A stretch of DNA of 64,000 nt from Planctomycetota bacterium (GTDB taxonomy: Bacteria; Planctomycetota; SZUA-567; JAKLDR01): the NCBI GenBank assembly GCA_022703445.1, contig JAKLDR010000002.1:124001-188000 (forward strand), given 5' to 3'. Each line of letters opens with the position of its first letter. The first letter of the stretch is position 1. Under the pieces are notes generated by a model. The model saw only the letters and a program-made list of their open reading frames with translations, was not told where the DNA came from and did not search any database. Made by a program: the position numbers and the translations under genes. Of the stretch, positions 16,951 to 24,560 are shown piece after piece.

Positions 16951-18510
16951 TCAATCGTACCCGCCGCCGCCGAACCGGCCGAGCTCCCTGGAATCGGCCT
17001 TGAACTCCGGGCCGAACTCCACGGTCCACTGCTTGAGCCCGCCGCCGATGTTGTGCCAGGCGTAGAAGGTCACCGTGGCCTTGTCCCCGGCCTTGACCAC
17101 CTTGGGGGCCTCGATCTGCTTGGCGGCCTCCTGGCGCTTGGCCTCGATGGCCGGGAACATGTTGAACTTGATGGCCAGGAAGTCGTCGGCCGATTTGCAG
17201 AGCTTCCAGCCGTCCTCGCTGGCCGGCGAGCTCAGGTGCACGTAGAGCGCGGCGGCGTTGACGTAGTCCTGGTCCTGCCACTTGGACCTGTCCTCGGCGG
17301 CGACCATCTTGCCGAACTGCTCCCCCCGGGATTCGTTGACCTTGAACGGATAGGTAACCAGTCCGGTGCGGTCCACACAGAGGTAGTGGCGGACCGGCAC
17401 GGCCGTGGTGTGGTAGAGCAGCACGCACCAGAAGCGCTGGTCTTTGAGCGGGTGCTCGATCTTCTGCTCGCCCAGGTGCGGGTTCTTGCTGCCGAGCGCG
17501 CTCATGGTGGGCTTGAACGGCTTGCCCCGGAGCCACATGTTGGCCTTCTCGTCGGGCTTGAGCGCCGCCACCGCCTCGGCGGCGAGCTTCTCCATCTCCT
17601 CGTCGGTGAGCAGCTTCTTGCCGGCGGGGTCCGGCTGGACCGGCTCCTCCCCCCGGAACGTAGGCGGCGCCGGCCGGGCCGCCTCGCCCGCTCGCACGGC
17701 GCGCACTGTCAACGGCACCCCGGCTCCGAGCACCACCGCGGCGCCCAGCGCGATCCCCGCGGCCAACTTGACTTTCATCCAGAACATGGCCTTCAAGACT
17801 CCTTCCGTCCATGCGGCAGCCTGGGCCGAGACCAGCCCGGCGGCGGCCGCCTTCCCCGCCGCGGCGAGCGCCGCAGCCTTGGCCGCCGAGATCGCGAAGG
17901 ACCCCGGCAGCGGTTCCAGTGAGTGATTGGCAAGCAACCCGGCCAGCAGGGCCGCGGAGCAGACCGCCCCGCGCGAGCCCAGCCGTTCGCGGAGCATCTC
18001 CCGGCCGCGCGCGAGCTGCGCCGAGAGCGTCCCGGTCGGAACCCCCAGCAGCGCGGCGACCTCCTCCTGGGTCCGACCCTCCATGTGATGTAGGATGAGC
18101 GGAGTCCGGTAGCGATCGGGCAGGCCGTCGAGCGCCCGGTCGAGCTCCGGCCGGACCGCGGCCCAGAGATCTTCACCGGACCGTCCGCGTTCGGTGACCA
18201 TGCCGGCCTCCTTCTCACGGGCCCTGCGGACCGCCGCAGCCTCCCGCGCCCGGAGCGAGACATGCCGGGCCACGCGGTGCAGCCAGCCGGCCAGCGAACG
18301 CTCGCCGTGCAGCGCCGCAGCCTTCCTGGCCAGGACCATGAAGACGGCCTGGGCGGCGTCCTCGGCGTCGGCCGCATCGCCCAGCAGGCGGCGGCAGGCG
18401 CCCAGGACCAGCGGGCCGTGGCGGCGGACCAGTTCCCCGAAGGCCGCCTCGCGACCGGAGGCCGTGAACTCGGCCAGCAGTTCCCCGTCACTGCGGATGG
18501 CTTCGACCAT
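16951..18510 (-). CDS. ECF sigma factor fused to transmembrane and outer sensor domain (copy 1)
   Basis: Protein of 519 residues from ATG 18510 (AGGAGG 13 bases upstream; ATGs at 18522 and 18537 are alternatives). Sigma region 2 at about 20-85 ('RRLLGDAADAEDAAQAVFMV'), sigma region 4 at about 125-180 ('RTQEEVAALLGVPTGTLSAQ'). An Ala-rich hinge (about 200-240, 'GLVSAQAAAWTEGVLKAMF') and one membrane helix (about 243-265, 'KLAAGIALGAAVVLGAGVP') follow, then about 250 residues predicted outside the cytoplasm, of no family I know. This architecture is typical of Planctomycetota ECF factors and would let an outer signal act on a tethered sigma factor. The hinge-TM part is almost identical to copy 2. 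Confidence 0.88.
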   Translation of the reverse strand: MVEAIRSDGELLAEFTASGREAAFGELVRRHGPLVLGACRRLLGDAADAEDAAQAVFMVLARKAAALHGERSLAGWLHRVARHVSLRAREAAAVRRAREKEAGMVTERGRSGEDLWAAVRPELDRALDGLPDRYRTPLILHHMEGRTQEEVAALLGVPTGTLSAQLARGREMLRERLGSRGAVCSAALLAGLLANHSLEPLPGSFAISAAKAAALAAAGKAAAAGLVSAQAAAWTEGVLKAMFWMKVKLAAGIALGAAVVLGAGVPLTVRAVRAGEAARPAPPTFRGEEPVQPDPAGKKLLTDEEMEKLAAEAVAALKPDEKANMWLRGKPFKPTMSALGSKNPHLGEQKIEHPLKDQRFWCVLLYHTTAVPVRHYLCVDRTGLVTYPFKVNESRGEQFGKMVAAEDRSKWQDQDYVNAAALYVHLSSPASEDGWKLCKSADDFLAIKFNMFPAIEAKRQEAAKQIEAPKVVKAGDKATVTFYAWHNIGGGLKQWTVEFGPEFKADSRELGRFGGGGYD

Positions 18511-18577
18511 GGTTCCGGGCATCCCTCCTGCTGACATTATCTCCGCCGCGCCCCGGAATCGATGCACGAAAAAGACC

Positions 18578-18612
18578 AAAAAAAGCGCGGGGCGGGCCTG
18601 GGCCCGCCCCGC
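18578..18612 (-). terminator. Rho-independent terminator after 18634-19611 gene
   Basis: On the minus strand, perfect stem GCGGGGCGGGCC / GGCCCGCCCCGC with a two-base loop, then GCTTTTTTTGG. It ends the transcript of the gene whose stop is at 18634 before the sigma fusion copy 1 begins. Confidence 0.9.
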
Positions 18613-18633
18613 GGATGCGGTCTGCTTAGGCTG

Positions 18634-19611
18634 TCAGTTGGCTTCCGGCTGGCCGCCGGGGACGTTCAGGCCGCCCTCGCCGGCCTCGACCCGCCGGGTG
18701 AAGGCCTTGATCTTCTCCTGGAGCTCCCCGCTGGTTGCGGCGATCTTGCTGCGGAGATACGGCAGGGCATTGCGGCCCATGATCAGCAAATCCCTCTCGG
18801 CCGCGGCGCGCACCGCCGGGTCCGGGTCGTTGAGCTTCAGGGACTGGCAGATCGGGCGCATGCCGGCCCGGAGGTTCTCGCTCTCCTCGACCAGCCTGAA
18901 GACGCCATCCTTGCCCTCGAAGCCCACGAGCGCATCGATCGAGCCGGAGTTCCTCATCTTGGCCGGGCCGCCGGCAGCGCCGCCGTCCACCTTGAGGGCG
19001 GCCCTGACGGTGATGCTCCCATCCTTCTCGGTCACCTCGAACTCGGCTGGCTTGATGTCGAACTTGAAGAAGCCGTCCTGGGCCAGCTCCTTGCGGAGCA
19101 GGCAGTAGCCGTGGGCGGCGGCGCGGGCGGCGTCCTTGTCCTTGGCGCGCAGCGCCTTCGCGCAGAATCCCTGGAGGTCGGCGGCGCTCTTCATGAGCGT
19201 CACCTCGCGCTTGCCGTCCTTGCCGGCCTCGGCGACGGCGAAGAGGTTGGCGGTCCCCAGCGGCTCGGGCGCCATCCGGGCCACCGGGAACTGCGCGAAG
19301 CGCATGGTGAGGAACTGGTGATTGGGGAAGGCGGCCTTGACCGCCGGATCGGCCGATTCCGCGAGCTCGGGCAGTTCAACGCCGCCCTTGACGTTGTCCT
19401 TCAGCCAGGCCTGGACGGCGTCCTTGGCGGGGCCAGCCTTTGCCGGGCTGTCCTTGGCGGTGTCGCCCCTGCCCGTCTCTCCGGGCCGGGTGACGAGTTC
19501 GACCTCCTCGCCTCCCCGGGCGACGCGGATCTCCAGGGGAGCGCTGCTCCCAAGAACCGCGGCGGCCAGGGCCATCCCTGCAGCCTGCGCCATCCTCTTC
19601 ATCCCGAACAT
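18634..19611 (-). CDS. Secreted or membrane-anchored protein of unknown function with HEAT-like tail
   Basis: Protein of 325 residues from ATG 19611 (AAGGAG ten bases upstream). Starts MFGMKRMAQAAGMALAAAVL, a signal-like helix that resembles the 'KAMFWMKVKLAAGIALGAAV' hinge of the sigma fusions, as if a sensor half had been detached from its sigma factor. The middle, with 'LMKSAADLQGFCAKALRAKD' and 'ARAAAHGYCLLRKELAQDGF', is not recognised. The end (about 255-310), 'LNDPDPAVRAAAERDLLIMG', is a HEAT-like unit. It lies between two sigma-TM-sensor genes on the same strand, and has its own terminator. Confidence 0.65.
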   Translation of the reverse strand: MFGMKRMAQAAGMALAAAVLGSSAPLEIRVARGGEEVELVTRPGETGRGDTAKDSPAKAGPAKDAVQAWLKDNVKGGVELPELAESADPAVKAAFPNHQFLTMRFAQFPVARMAPEPLGTANLFAVAEAGKDGKREVTLMKSAADLQGFCAKALRAKDKDAARAAAHGYCLLRKELAQDGFFKFDIKPAEFEVTEKDGSITVRAALKVDGGAAGGPAKMRNSGSIDALVGFEGKDGVFRLVEESENLRAGMRPICQSLKLNDPDPAVRAAAERDLLIMGRNALPYLRSKIAATSGELQEKIKAFTRRVEAGEGGLNVPGGQPEAN

Positions 19612-19651
19612 TGTCTGCGCACTCCTTCCCTTCAAGAGCCTCTTCTGGCCT

Positions 19652-20410
19652 TCACATCGTGGGCGTGGGGCCGGGGAGTGGCCGCGGAGCGGGCTTGGGC
19701 CCGGGCACGACACCGCCGCCTCCACCACCGCCACCACCGCCACTACCTCCGCCACCACCCACTCCGCCGCCTCCGCCACCCGACCAGGCGGCGGAGGGTG
19801 CCGGCCTGACCCGTACCTCAATCTCCGCACTGCCGGTGAGCGCCCTGCCCTTCCAGCCGGACTCCTTCTCGCCGAGCTTGGGCTCGTAGACGATCTGGAG
19901 ATGGTACTTGCCAACCGGCAGGGTCTTCAAGGCCGTGGCGCCGCCCTCGGCCTCCTCGAAGCGCCACTTGGCGTCGAACTCGATTGGGCAGTTGCCGTGG
20001 CCGCCGCGGGGCAGGCGCACGGTGGCGGCCGAGGCGCTCGCGTCCTTGGCGAGCTGGGCGGCATCGTACCTGGCCACGAGGACCTTGCCACCGTCCTTGG
20101 GAGTGATCAGGACCCGGAAGTCGGGCATGCTGAGCGCGGCATGCACCATGGTCAGGTCGGTCGTGCCGGCGTTGTTCAGGTACAGAGCGAACTTGAGGCC
20201 CTCGCCCTCGAAGTACACGTTCCGGAGCGTCGGCGTGTCGCCCCGGCCGGTGGGCACCAGGCCGAGCTGCAGCCCATCGACGGCCTCGCCCCAGTTGAAC
20301 GGGTCGGGCGCCTTGGCCCCCGCGGGCTTGTTGCCGCCGTCGCCGGCCCAGGCAGCTGTGGCCATGGCGCCGGCCAGAGCGAAGCCCGCGCAGATCGTCT
20401 TGAGTTTCAT
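19652..20410 (-). CDS. Secreted protein with poly-glycine tail, unknown function
   Basis: Protein of 252 residues; ATG 20410 sits seven bases after AGGAGG (a GTG two codons upstream is also possible). Signal peptide 'MKLKTICAGFALAGAMATAA', cut near AWAGD. Residues 25-190 look like a beta-sandwich: 'LKFALYLNNAGTTDLTMVH', 'LPVGKYHLQIVYEP'. The latter resembles 'LAAGKYRLTVEFDA' in the sensor half of the adjacent sigma fusion copy 2, so the two may share a fold. The end is glycine blocks with single Ser or Val, then a Pro-rich tail. The gene follows copy 2 by 37 bases on the same strand and is probably in its operon. Confidence 0.7.
   Translation of the reverse strand: MKLKTICAGFALAGAMATAAWAGDGGNKPAGAKAPDPFNWGEAVDGLQLGLVPTGRGDTPTLRNVYFEGEGLKFALYLNNAGTTDLTMVHAALSMPDFRVLITPKDGGKVLVARYDAAQLAKDASASAATVRLPRGGHGNCPIEFDAKWRFEEAEGGATALKTLPVGKYHLQIVYEPKLGEKESGWKGRALTGSAEIEVRVRPAPSAAWSGGGGGGVGGGGGSGGGGGGGGGGVVPGPKPAPRPLPGPTPTM
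19710..19782. repeat. CCR/CCN triplet run encoding poly-glycine
   Basis: Run of CCG, CCA, CCT and CCC triplets on the plus strand, read as GGN glycine codons by the minus-strand gene. The mixed codons suggest an old, partly scrambled simple repeat rather than one likely to slip often. Confidence 0.8.
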
Positions 20411-20447
20411 CGTCACTCCTCCTGGTTGGCTGGCTCCGTCGGTGCGG

Positions 20448-22130
20448 TCAGTCCGCCGGCTGCGGCGGACCGATGAAGGCCGGCGCCTTCTTCATCATTA
20501 CCGGCGCGCCCTGGCCTTCGTTGAGGAAGGAGAAGCCGGCGTCGCCCTGCCCTCCCCCGTAGGGAACCTTGCCGTCGGCGTCCGCGGACACGGTGATGCT
20601 CACGGACATCCCGGGCTTGGCCGTCGGCGCCTTGAAGGTGAACGTGAAGTTCCTGCCGTCGTCGGTCACGCCCCTGGGGGTCTCCTTGACCAGGTCCTCC
20701 GGCCTGAAGGTCTTCCAGAAGTCGTCGTTCGCGCTCACCTTCTTCTGGAAGGCGGCGCGCTCCAGCGCGTAGGCTCGGGCGGCCTCCAGGGCCTTCCTCT
20801 CGCCGGCCTGCTCGGCGGCGGCGTCGACCGCCTGGACCTCGAAATCCACGGGGCCGAAGCGGGCCTTGCCGGCGTCGCCGGCGTCGAACTCCACGGTCAG
20901 GCGGTACTTGCCGGCCGCCAGGGGCAGCCCCACCTTCTCCCGTCCCCCGGCCGCGTCCCGCCAGAAACTGTTGCCGGAGCCGGGGGCCTGCGCCGTGGCC
21001 TCAAACGCCTCGCCGGCGGCGAGCTTCCTGGCGACCAGTTGGGTGGGCATTTTCGGCAGAAGCACCTCGGGGTCGTGGCCGGAGCGCAGCACGGCCTTGG
21101 TCCCGACGTTCTCGACGACAAAGCTCATCCCGTAGAGGGTGGTGCTGCCCATGAACGACTGGAACTCGAGATCAACCTCCTTGTTGGAGGCGTTCTTGTA
21201 GCTGGCCACGAAGGCCAGCGCCTCCCGGCTGCCGAACGGGACCTTGGCCGGGCGGACCGAAATCTCCAGCCCGCCGATGACCGCCGGCTTGGGGCCCGCG
21301 TCCTTGCGCGCCTCTTCGGCCCGCACGGCGTGAATCGCCGCCGGCACGCCGGCGCCGAGGACCACCGCGGCGCCCAGCGCTATTCCCGCGGCCAGCTTGA
21401 CCTTCATCCAGAACATGGCCTTCAAGACTCCTTCCGTCAGAGCGGCGGCCTGGGCCGAGACGAGCCCGGCGGCCGCCGCCTTCCCGGCCGCGGCCAGCGC
21501 CGCGGCCTTGACCGTGGATGCGGCCAGTGCCCCGGGCACCGCCGCCGAGGATTTCTCAAGCATCAGCGCGGCCAGCGCCGCCGCGGAGAGCGACACGCCC
21601 CGGCGCACCAGCCTCTCCCGGAGCAGCTCCCGGGCCCGGGCCAGCTGTCCGGAGACCGTCCCCTTGGTCCAGCCCAGCTCAGCGGCCGCCTCCTCGTTGG
21701 TCCGGCCCTGGAGGTAACAGAGCACCAGCGGCTGGCGATACTTCCCGGGCAGCCTGGCCAGCTCCTCATCCAGGGCCGGCCGGAGGATGTCCCAGGACCC
21801 GTCAGCGCTCGGTCTGGCCTCGGTCATGGCTGCGGCCCGCCTTTCGTGCTCGTCCCGGACGGCGGCGGCGGCCCGGGCCTTGAGGGCCACGCGGACGGCC
21901 ACGCCGTAGAGCCAGCTGCCCACCGAACCGCCCTTGCGCAGTTCGCCGGCCTTGCGGGCCAGGACCATGAAGGACGCCTGGAAGACGTCCTCGGCCCCGT
22001 GCGGGTCGCCCAGCAGCCGGGCGGCCACGCCCATGACCATGGGGCCGTGGCGTCGCACGAGCTCCTCGAAGGCGGTCTGGTCTCCGGCCGAGGCGAAGCG
22101 CTCCAGAAGCTGTCCGTCGCTGGGGGGCAT
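20448..22130 (-). CDS. ECF sigma factor fused to transmembrane and outer sensor domain (copy 2)
   Basis: Protein of 560 residues; ATG 22130 follows AGGGAGAA. Sigma region 2 at about 15-80 ('RLLGDPHGAEDVFQASFMVL'), region 4 at about 120-175 ('EEAAAELGWTKGTVSGQLAR'). Hinge 'GLVSAQAAALTEGVLKAMF' and one membrane helix near 245-265, nearly identical to copy 1 at both protein and DNA level (21335-21500 against 17700-17890). The outer part (about 275-560) holds beta-sandwich-like sequence, 'FGSREALAFVASYKNASN' and 'KYRLTVEFDAGDAGKARFGP', and is unrelated to the outer part of copy 1. Probably reads an envelope signal. Next gene downstream encodes a secreted protein with a similar sandwich motif. Confidence 0.88.
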   Translation of the reverse strand: MPPSDGQLLERFASAGDQTAFEELVRRHGPMVMGVAARLLGDPHGAEDVFQASFMVLARKAGELRKGGSVGSWLYGVAVRVALKARAAAAVRDEHERRAAAMTEARPSADGSWDILRPALDEELARLPGKYRQPLVLCYLQGRTNEEAAAELGWTKGTVSGQLARARELLRERLVRRGVSLSAAALAALMLEKSSAAVPGALAASTVKAAALAAAGKAAAAGLVSAQAAALTEGVLKAMFWMKVKLAAGIALGAAVVLGAGVPAAIHAVRAEEARKDAGPKPAVIGGLEISVRPAKVPFGSREALAFVASYKNASNKEVDLEFQSFMGSTTLYGMSFVVENVGTKAVLRSGHDPEVLLPKMPTQLVARKLAAGEAFEATAQAPGSGNSFWRDAAGGREKVGLPLAAGKYRLTVEFDAGDAGKARFGPVDFEVQAVDAAAEQAGERKALEAARAYALERAAFQKKVSANDDFWKTFRPEDLVKETPRGVTDDGRNFTFTFKAPTAKPGMSVSITVSADADGKVPYGGGQGDAGFSFLNEGQGAPVMMKKAPAFIGPPQPAD

Positions 22131-22244
22131 CAGTTCTCCCTTTTCGCCTTATAGTGCCGGGAGGCTGCCCGGCGAATACGGGAATCCCGGGAAATCCGGA
22201 CGGGGACGTCCGGAGCGGCCCTCACATCCGGGACGATCTGCGGG

Positions 22245-22572
22245 CTAGCAGCCTACTGAAGAAGTGCCGGGGATCGCGTTGCGTCCGGACGGCCCGGATG
22301 TAAGGCGCGAGGAGGATGCCGTGTCCAAAGCGACACGGCGACGACGAGCCCCTCGACGTTGCTCGGGGCCCTGAGCGAGCCCGGCAGCGAGTCGAAGGGC
22401 AACGCGGCAGACGGGCCGTCCGGTCGCAACCCGAAGGGACGCCTGATCTTGCGGCCTCATGCTTCGTCACTCCTCCTCGACGTGTCTTTCAGACACGCCT
22501 TCGTCGTCGTTCCTCGCCTGAGGTCACAATCTCAAGCGTCGCGATCCCGGCACTTCTTCAACGGGCTGCTAG
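22245..22572. mobile_element. MITE-like non-coding element 2, flanked by CTAG
   Basis: Terminal inverted repeats of about 30 bases: left 22249-22278 (CAGCCTACTGAAGAAGTGCC), right 22540-22568 (reverse reads CAGCCCGTTGAAGAAGTGCC). CTAG stands at both borders (22245-22248 and 22569-22572) and may be a target duplication. The core 22303-22348 with GTGTCCAAAGCGACACGGCG is shared with element 1. The centre also has a CCTGAGC...TCGAAGGG short repeat (22367-22400) and a second inverted pair (CGTGTCTTTCAGACACG near 22480). No gene inside. The right end supplies the TGA of the gene at 22558. Confidence 0.7.
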
Positions 22573-23058
22573 GTCCTCGCCGAAGGCGCCGTCCTTCTTC
22601 ATCTGCCGGGCCACGGCGTTCAGGTTGAAGTCATCCTTGATGCGGGTCAGGATCACCGCGTGGGGCAGGCCCGACCTGCGGACCGTGTCCAGCAGTTCGG
22701 CGCGCCGGCCCCGGTAGGCGGCCCGGGCCTTGAGGGCCTCCATGCCGGCCCCCAGGGCGATCATGACCGCCACCAGGATGGCCCAGCCCCAGGGCACGTT
22801 GACGCGGTCCAACTCAGGGCCGGCGAAGGAGCTGAACCAGCCGAGGTTCGTGCCGACCAGTGCGGCTGCGGTGACCAGGGCCAGCACGAACCAGCGCAGG
22901 CCCCGGCCGGCGGTGATGCTGGCATTGACCGCCAGCAGGCAGCCGTAGAGTTCCTCGTTGGTGGAGGCCAGGGAGCTGACCCCGTCGGAACCGCTGGCGG
23001 GGCGCACCTTGGGGGCGGGTTGGGCGCCGCCGTCTGGATCATCCGGTTGGGCGGGCAT
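22558..23058 (-). CDS. Small two-helix membrane protein, unknown function
   Basis: Protein of 166 residues from ATG 23058. Pro-rich cytoplasmic N-terminus, then two membrane segments, 'WFVLALVTAAALVGTNLGWF' (about 55-75) and 'PWGWAILVAVMIALGAGMEA' (about 90-110), and a charged C-terminus 'HAVILTRIKDDFNLNAVARQ'. It lies 42 bases after the anti-sigma gene on the same strand and may belong to that operon. The final residues LAAR and the stop are encoded in the terminal repeat of MITE-like element 2, so the original end may be lost. No family recognised. Confidence 0.55.
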   Translation of the reverse strand: MPAQPDDPDGGAQPAPKVRPASGSDGVSSLASTNEELYGCLLAVNASITAGRGLRWFVLALVTAAALVGTNLGWFSSFAGPELDRVNVPWGWAILVAVMIALGAGMEALKARAAYRGRRAELLDTVRRSGLPHAVILTRIKDDFNLNAVARQMKKDGAFGEDLAAR

Positions 23059-23100
23059 TTCGGGGATTCCGTGCCGGTCCGGCGCGCTCCGGACGCGCGC

Positions 23101-23784
23101 TCACTTCCGGGCGTAGGGTCGGCCGGAGGCCTCGGCGCTCTGGCCCTTGGCCAGCTCGCGGGTCGTCTCGCCGATCTCGACCGCCAGGCGCCCCTCGGCG
23201 ACGGTGAGCTTGCCGCGCACCAGTTCGGCCCGGGGGCCCTCCCAGCGCCAGGGCTTGCGGAAGCCGGCGACCGATCCGGCGGCCAGCTCCACGCGGGTGC
23301 CGTCGCAGAGGACGACCGCCCCGTCCTTGGGCGCGATGACGTAGCCGCCCTGCCGGACGGCTCCGCCGGAGAGGGACTCGATCGGCGAGGGACCGACGGC
23401 GGCGGCGAAAGCCCCGGCCAGCACCAGCACCACGACCAGGGCGGAGATCAGCAGGCTCCGGCGCCGCCGGGCGGCGCGCCGGGCGATCTCGCGGAGCGCG
23501 GCCAGCCGTTCGGTCCGGCCGGCGTTCTCCAGTTCCTCGACGAGCTGGGCGGGCGGGGCGTCCTTCTCGCCGGGCTCGACCGCCAGGCACTCGGCCAGCA
23601 GCCGGGCCTCGCCCAGCGACAGGCCCAGCATGCGGTCGGCGGCGGCCAGGCGCAGGTAGTGCGCCCGGCACTTCTCACACTCCTCGATGTGCCGCTCCAG
23701 CAGGGGCAGCCGCTCCGGGGCCAGTTCCCAGTCCAGGAGCGCGGAGAACTCCTCCCCGTGCGGGCAGGGGATGGAGGTGCTCAC
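23101..23784 (-). CDS. Zinc-finger anti-sigma factor with FecR-like outer part
   Basis: Protein of 227 residues starting at GTG 23784, which overlaps the stop of the sigma gene (GTGA). The N-terminal ZAS domain has the H-x3-C-x2-C motif HIEECEKC near residue 32, with an earlier CPH near residue 7. One membrane helix near 110-132 ('SLLISALVVVLVLAGAFAAA'). The outer part (about 140-225), 'VIAPKDGAVVLCDGTRVELA', resembles FecR-type domains in which a surface signal controls the bound sigma factor. It should hold the sigma factor encoded just upstream inactive at the membrane. Confidence 0.8.
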   Translation of the reverse strand: MSTSIPCPHGEEFSALLDWELAPERLPLLERHIEECEKCRAHYLRLAAADRMLGLSLGEARLLAECLAVEPGEKDAPPAQLVEELENAGRTERLAALREIARRAARRRRSLLISALVVVLVLAGAFAAAVGPSPIESLSGGAVRQGGYVIAPKDGAVVLCDGTRVELAAGSVAGFRKPWRWEGPRAELVRGKLTVAEGRLAVEIGETTRELAKGQSAEASGRPYARK

Positions 23785-24422
23785 AGCTCCGCCTCCGGGG
23801 CGGCCTCGGCCAGGATCTCAGCGAAGCGGTCGCGCTCGTGCCTGAGGATCTGGCCCACCGAGGCCATGGGGATGCCCTCGGCGTCGGCGATCTCGCGGTA
23901 CTTCTTCTTGGCGTGGTAGCGGAAGGTCAGCACCCGCTTCTGGCGCTCGCCCAGGGCCTCGGTGAAGTCGGCGGCCAGGCGGTCGACCTCCTCGCGGGTC
24001 AGGTGCGGGGCGCGGTCGCGGGCCGAGGGCGGGCGGGCCAGGATGGCCGTGGCTATGGTCTTGCCGCCGAGCTGGACCTCGGCCTCCAGCGAGCAGGTGA
24101 AGGTGTGGTACTTGGCGCGCAGCAGGCCCAGAGCCCGCCAGGCGGCCAGCGCGCGGATGGAGGGCCCCAGCAGGCCGGGGCGCTCCAGGGAACGCAGCCA
24201 CTGGAAGTCGTCGGCGGCCAGGCGCCCGAAGACCTCAACCGCCACCTCGTCGAGATCGCCGGGGCTGAACGGCTCGCGGTAGCGGTCGAAGACGGTCCGG
24301 GCCACCGCCCGCGCCGCCGGGGCGTGGGCGGCGACCAGCGCAGACCAGCCATCCGACTGGTGGGCCAGCACGGCCTTGAGCATCTCGGCGTCGTTGGTCG
24401 GTGCCTTATCGGGCATGGGCAT
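23781..24422 (-). CDS. ECF-type RNA polymerase sigma factor
   Basis: Protein of 213 residues from ATG 24422 (a second ATG at 24416; the frame stays open upstream through a word repeat, which I exclude). Region 2 is divergent ('FSPGDLDEVAVEVFGRLAAD', about 55-75), region 4 near 150-200 is clearer: 'LGERQKRVLTFRYHAKKKYR' and 'EIADAEGIPMASVGQILRHE', a helix-turn-helix with the usual spacing. The overlapping downstream anti-sigma factor strongly supports the call. Unlike the other three ECF proteins in the window it is free-standing. Confidence 0.75.
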   Translation of the reverse strand: MPMPDKAPTNDAEMLKAVLAHQSDGWSALVAAHAPAARAVARTVFDRYREPFSPGDLDEVAVEVFGRLAADDFQWLRSLERPGLLGPSIRALAAWRALGLLRAKYHTFTCSLEAEVQLGGKTIATAILARPPSARDRAPHLTREEVDRLAADFTEALGERQKRVLTFRYHAKKKYREIADAEGIPMASVGQILRHERDRFAEILAEAAPEAEL

Positions 24423-24460
24423 ATTGTCTTTAGCGCCGGCCGGGGATGCAACGGCAGAAC

Positions 24461-24558
24461 TTGGTTGCGGGTTGTGGGTTGTCGGTTGCTGGAAGGAAAG
24501 GCCGAAGGCGGATCCTGGGTTGGCTACCGGTAACCCGCAACCAGCAACTCGCAACCGC
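24461..24558. repeat. Tandem-word hairpin, GTTGCGG family
   Basis: Left arm 24464-24491 (GGTTGCGGGTTGTGGGTTGT) and right arm 24530-24558 (AACCCGCAACCAGCAACTCG), near reverse complements made of GGTTG(C/T) words. It lies in the gap 24423-24560 upstream of the sigma gene and ends three bases from the stop codon of the oxidoreductase gene. Nothing else is seen in the gap. Confidence 0.8.
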
Positions 24559-24560
24559 CG

